Positions 61,698-64,000 of a DNA stretch of 64,000 bases are shown here, one piece after another. The position numbers and the translations under genes were made by a program. Source of the DNA: an uncultured Candidatus Binatia bacterium. Its GTDB lineage: Bacteria; Desulfobacterota; Binatia; UBA9968; JAJDTQ01. The stretch covers positions 3,691,001 to 3,755,000 of the forward strand of contig OY282432.1 of the NCBI GenBank assembly GCA_958295985.1, read 5' to 3'. Within the stretch, counting starts at the first letter, position 1, and the number at the start of each line of letters is the position of its first letter. Under the pieces are notes generated by a model. The model was not told the DNA's origin, did no database searches, and saw only the letters and a program-made list of their open reading frames with translations.

Positions 61698-63812
61698 ATG
61701 GCGCAACTTGAACACATCGAGGCCATCGAAAGCCGTCTCTGGACGGCCGCCGATACCCTGCGGGCCAACTCCAACTACGCCAGCAACGAGTACTTCCTGC
61801 CGGTCATGGGCTTGGTGTTCCTGCGCCACGCCTACAGCCGCTACCTAGTGGTCAAGGACGCTGTCCAGGCCGGACTGCCCACCCGCGGCGGCAAGAGACG
61901 CGCCCTCGCCAAGGAGGACTTCTCCCGACGGAGCGCCATCTTCCTACGGCCCGAGGCGCAGTTCGACCATCTTGTCGGATCGCCCGACGGCGCGGACCGC
62001 GCCAAGGCCATCATCGCAGCCATGGAGTCCATCGAGGCGGACTACGACAGCCTGCGCGGCGTGCTGCCCAAGACCGAGTATCAGGAACTGGACAACGACG
62101 TCCTCGGCCAACTCCTGCGCACCCTCAACCCCGATGAGTTGAAGCAGGTCTCGGGCGACGTGTTCGGACGAATCTACGAATACTTCCTCACCCGGTTCGC
62201 CGACCAGAAGGCGCACGACAGTGGCGAGTTCTTCACGCCCGTCTCCCTGGTCTCGCTGATCGCACGCGTGCTCGACCCCGATCGCGGCACGGTGCTCGAC
62301 CCGGCCTGCGGCTCCGGCGGGATGTTCGTGCAGAGCGCTCGCACCGTGGAGGAGCACGGCCGAAGGCCGGCCGAGCGCCTCACCTTCCGCGGGCTGGAGA
62401 AGAACGCCACGACCATCCGCCTGGCCAGGATGAACCTCGCCGTCCACGGCCTCGAAGGCGACATCCGGCAGGCCATCACCTACTACGAAGACCCGCACGA
62501 GCTCGTGGGCAAGGCCGACTACGTCATGGCCAACCCGCCCTTCAACGTGGATGAAATCGACGCCGACAAGGTCAAAACCGACCCGCGCCTGCCGTTCGGG
62601 CTGCCCGGCGTCAACAAGCAGAACAAGATCTCCAACGGCAACTACGTCTGGATCAGCTACTTCTACGGCTACCTGAACGAGAAGGGACGGGGCGGCTTCG
62701 TCATGTCGTCCCAGGCCTCCAGCGCCGGGGGCGCCGAGGCGAAGGTACGCCGGTCACTGGTGGAGACCGGCGACGTGGACTTGATGATCGCCATCCGATC
62801 CAATTTCTTCTACACCCGCACCGTGCCGTGCGAACTGTGGTTCCTGAACCGCGCCAAGCCGAAGAAGCATCGCAACAAAGTGTTGATGATCGACGCGCGC
62901 AATATCTGCCGTAAGGTCACGCGCAAGATCTACGACTTCAGCCCCGAGCAGGAACAGAACATCCTTGCCATCGTCCATCTCTACCGGGGAGAGACCGAAC
63001 GATTCCTTGCGCTGGTGTCCAAATACCTGGGGCAAATGGTGGACGAAGGCCGGGCATGTTTCGAGCGGGAGAGCGACGATGGCGATGCGCCTGGACCGCT
63101 GCCTGTGTTTCTCGAATCCGTCGCCGCCCTGGATGGCGAACTGTCGCCGTTCCTGGCGGTCCAGCCGAAGACCGGCCCCCACGCCGGTTCCCTTGCCGAG
63201 TTTGGGAAGGAACGACAACGGTTCGCCAGGAACGTCGAGCACTTCCAATCCCGCATTGGCAAGGCCGCGGCGCAACGGGAGCGAAGGCCGAAAACCAACG
63301 CCGGCCTGTACGAACGGGTGAAGCGGTTTGCCCCACTGGCCGAAACCAGCCGCGATCTGGTCAAGCAGACGGACCTGCTCCACAAGCTCGCCACCCGCCT
63401 GATCGAGACCTGCGAGAACGAATGCGACGCAAAGTCCGACGCCGCCTGGAACAACCGCGACATCACCCGCGCCCGCAAGGCCGCGGACGAGGCTCGACAG
63501 CTTGCGGTCGAACAGATCCGGCAGGTGCGCTACTTCTGGCGACAGGCTCACTGGCTTACTGAGAGTTTCCCCGATGGCGAGCTGCGGGACGTCGCCGGGC
63601 TGGTCAAGCTGGCGGACCAAGCCGAGGTCGCGGCCAACGACTGGAGCCTGACTCCCGGCCGCTATGTCGGCGTTGCTCCCGAGGAGGAAGACGAGAACTT
63701 CGACTTCGAGGCGGCGCTACGCGAAATCCACGTGGAGCTCGAAGACCTCAACGACGAGGCGGTGAAGCTGGCGGCCACCATCAAGAAGAACTTCGAGGAC
63801 TTGATGGGTTGA
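61698..63812 (+). CDS. hsdM: Type I restriction-modification system methyltransferase subunit HsdM
   Basis: The 704-residue N6-adenine methylase has an HsdM N-terminal helical domain (ANSNYASNEYFLPVMGLVFLRHAY), SAM motif I in VLDPACGSGGMFVQSA (about residue 200), the catalytic motif VMANPPFNVDE (about residue 280), FVMSSQASSAGGAEAKVRRSLVETGDVDLMIAIRSNFFYTRTVP (in parts), and a long helical C-terminal region to residue 704. Its HsdR and HsdS partners must lie beyond the right edge. ATG at 61698; longer starts overlap the toxin gene. Confidence 0.94.
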   Translation: MAQLEHIEAIESRLWTAADTLRANSNYASNEYFLPVMGLVFLRHAYSRYLVVKDAVQAGLPTRGGKRRALAKEDFSRRSAIFLRPEAQFDHLVGSPDGADRAKAIIAAMESIEADYDSLRGVLPKTEYQELDNDVLGQLLRTLNPDELKQVSGDVFGRIYEYFLTRFADQKAHDSGEFFTPVSLVSLIARVLDPDRGTVLDPACGSGGMFVQSARTVEEHGRRPAERLTFRGLEKNATTIRLARMNLAVHGLEGDIRQAITYYEDPHELVGKADYVMANPPFNVDEIDADKVKTDPRLPFGLPGVNKQNKISNGNYVWISYFYGYLNEKGRGGFVMSSQASSAGGAEAKVRRSLVETGDVDLMIAIRSNFFYTRTVPCELWFLNRAKPKKHRNKVLMIDARNICRKVTRKIYDFSPEQEQNILAIVHLYRGETERFLALVSKYLGQMVDEGRACFERESDDGDAPGPLPVFLESVAALDGELSPFLAVQPKTGPHAGSLAEFGKERQRFARNVEHFQSRIGKAAAQRERRPKTNAGLYERVKRFAPLAETSRDLVKQTDLLHKLATRLIETCENECDAKSDAAWNNRDITRARKAADEARQLAVEQIRQVRYFWRQAHWLTESFPDGELRDVAGLVKLADQAEVAANDWSLTPGRYVGVAPEEEDENFDFEAALREIHVELEDLNDEAVKLAATIKKNFEDLMG

Positions 63813-63819
63813 AGATATA

Positions 63820-64000
63820 ATGGTCACCAAGCCGCCATACACGATCACGCCGGACATCCTTGCCCGTATCGAACAGATCGGTGAAGCCATCGGCCGGGCG
63901 GAGGCGGCGGGCGTCTCACAGGATCTGCGCCTGCGACGAATCAATCGCATCCGCACGATTCGCGGCTCGCTGGCTATTGAGGGCAACATCCTGAGCGAGG
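63820..64000 (+). CDS. Fic-family protein, N-terminal part (cut by the window edge)
   Basis: The first 60 codons read ILARIEQIGEAIGRAEAAG followed by LRRINRIRTIRGSLAIEGNILSE. The motif NRIRTIxxSLAIEGN matches the region before the Fic core (inhibitory helix S/T-xxxE/G-N). The catalytic HPFxxGNGR would lie beyond the window. It begins 7 bases after hsdM. Such Fic genes are frequent between hsdM and hsdS. Confidence 0.75.
   Translation, partial: MVTKPPYTITPDILARIEQIGEAIGRAEAAGVSQDLRLRRINRIRTIRGSLAIEGNILSE

Overview
The window is GC-rich, densely packed bacterial chromosome with almost no non-coding space. I see no insertion sequence, integrase, CRISPR array, rRNA or tRNA. The gene content is that of an uncultured, metabolically versatile heterotroph: carbon-monoxide-dehydrogenase-type maturation proteins, a tripartite tricarboxylate (TctABC) transporter, ADP-forming acyl-CoA synthetase, several alpha/beta hydrolases and amidohydrolases, a GMC oxidoreductase, an LLM flavin oxidoreductase and a putative arsenosugar gene pair. 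A Desulfobacterota- or Tectomicrobia-grade lineage would fit, but I cannot place it firmly from one window.

Layout. 1-6.2 kb (minus strand): a maturation operon reading leftward TPR protein, MoxR/CoxD AAA+ ATPase, CoxE VWA protein, split XdhC (two genes), CTP-dependent-type riboflavin kinase, UbiX flavin prenyltransferase, two flavin-binding PPOX-fold proteins and the first codons of an amidohydrolase. 6.3-11.7 kb: alpha/beta hydrolase, PLP decarboxylase, amidohydrolase and HAD phosphatase. 11.8-16.1 kb: a ZTP (pfl) riboswitch with an intrinsic terminator ahead of aminotransferase-serA-purA; a ThrH-like phosphoserine phosphatase at 41.75 kb could finish serine synthesis. 16.1-23.7 kb: a gamma-glutamyltransferase homologue without its nucleophile, a UvrD-type helicase, a spermidine-synthase-like protein, a zinc-protease lipoprotein and acetoacetyl-CoA synthetase. 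23.5-28.5 kb: a siroheme/sulfite (nitrite) reductase operon divergent from an Rrf2 regulator. 28.7-33.3 kb: a HigBA-like toxin-antitoxin pair, LLM oxidoreductase, two further hydrolases and a small membrane protein. 33.4-41.5 kb (minus strand): dienelactone hydrolase, two tandem HCHL-like crotonases, TctC, TctA, TctB and an ADP-forming acyl-CoA synthetase, which together look like uptake, CoA activation and side-chain cleavage of an aromatic or other unsaturated acid. tctC is bracketed by two long perfect hairpins.

41.7-51.4 kb: ThrH, a dihydropyrimidinase-like enzyme, SDR, Ogt, an AbiE-type toxin-antitoxin system with an apparently leaderless promoter, branched-chain aminotransferase, a probably truncated iron-type ABC permease with its ATPase, and a DUF924 protein. 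51.5-60.8 kb: ArsS-like radical SAM protein (with a likely ACG start) plus glycosyltransferase, class III aminotransferase, DppBC permeases, RecQ carrying in-frame palindromic repeats, and a GMC oxidoreductase with its small subunit. 61-64 kb: Phd-VapC, type I restriction methylase HsdM and the start of a Fic protein, i.e. the left edge of a defence locus.

Recurring themes are start codons overlapping the preceding stop (GTGA/ATGA) and short dispersed palindromic repeats, two of which supply the TAG stop of the neighbouring gene.
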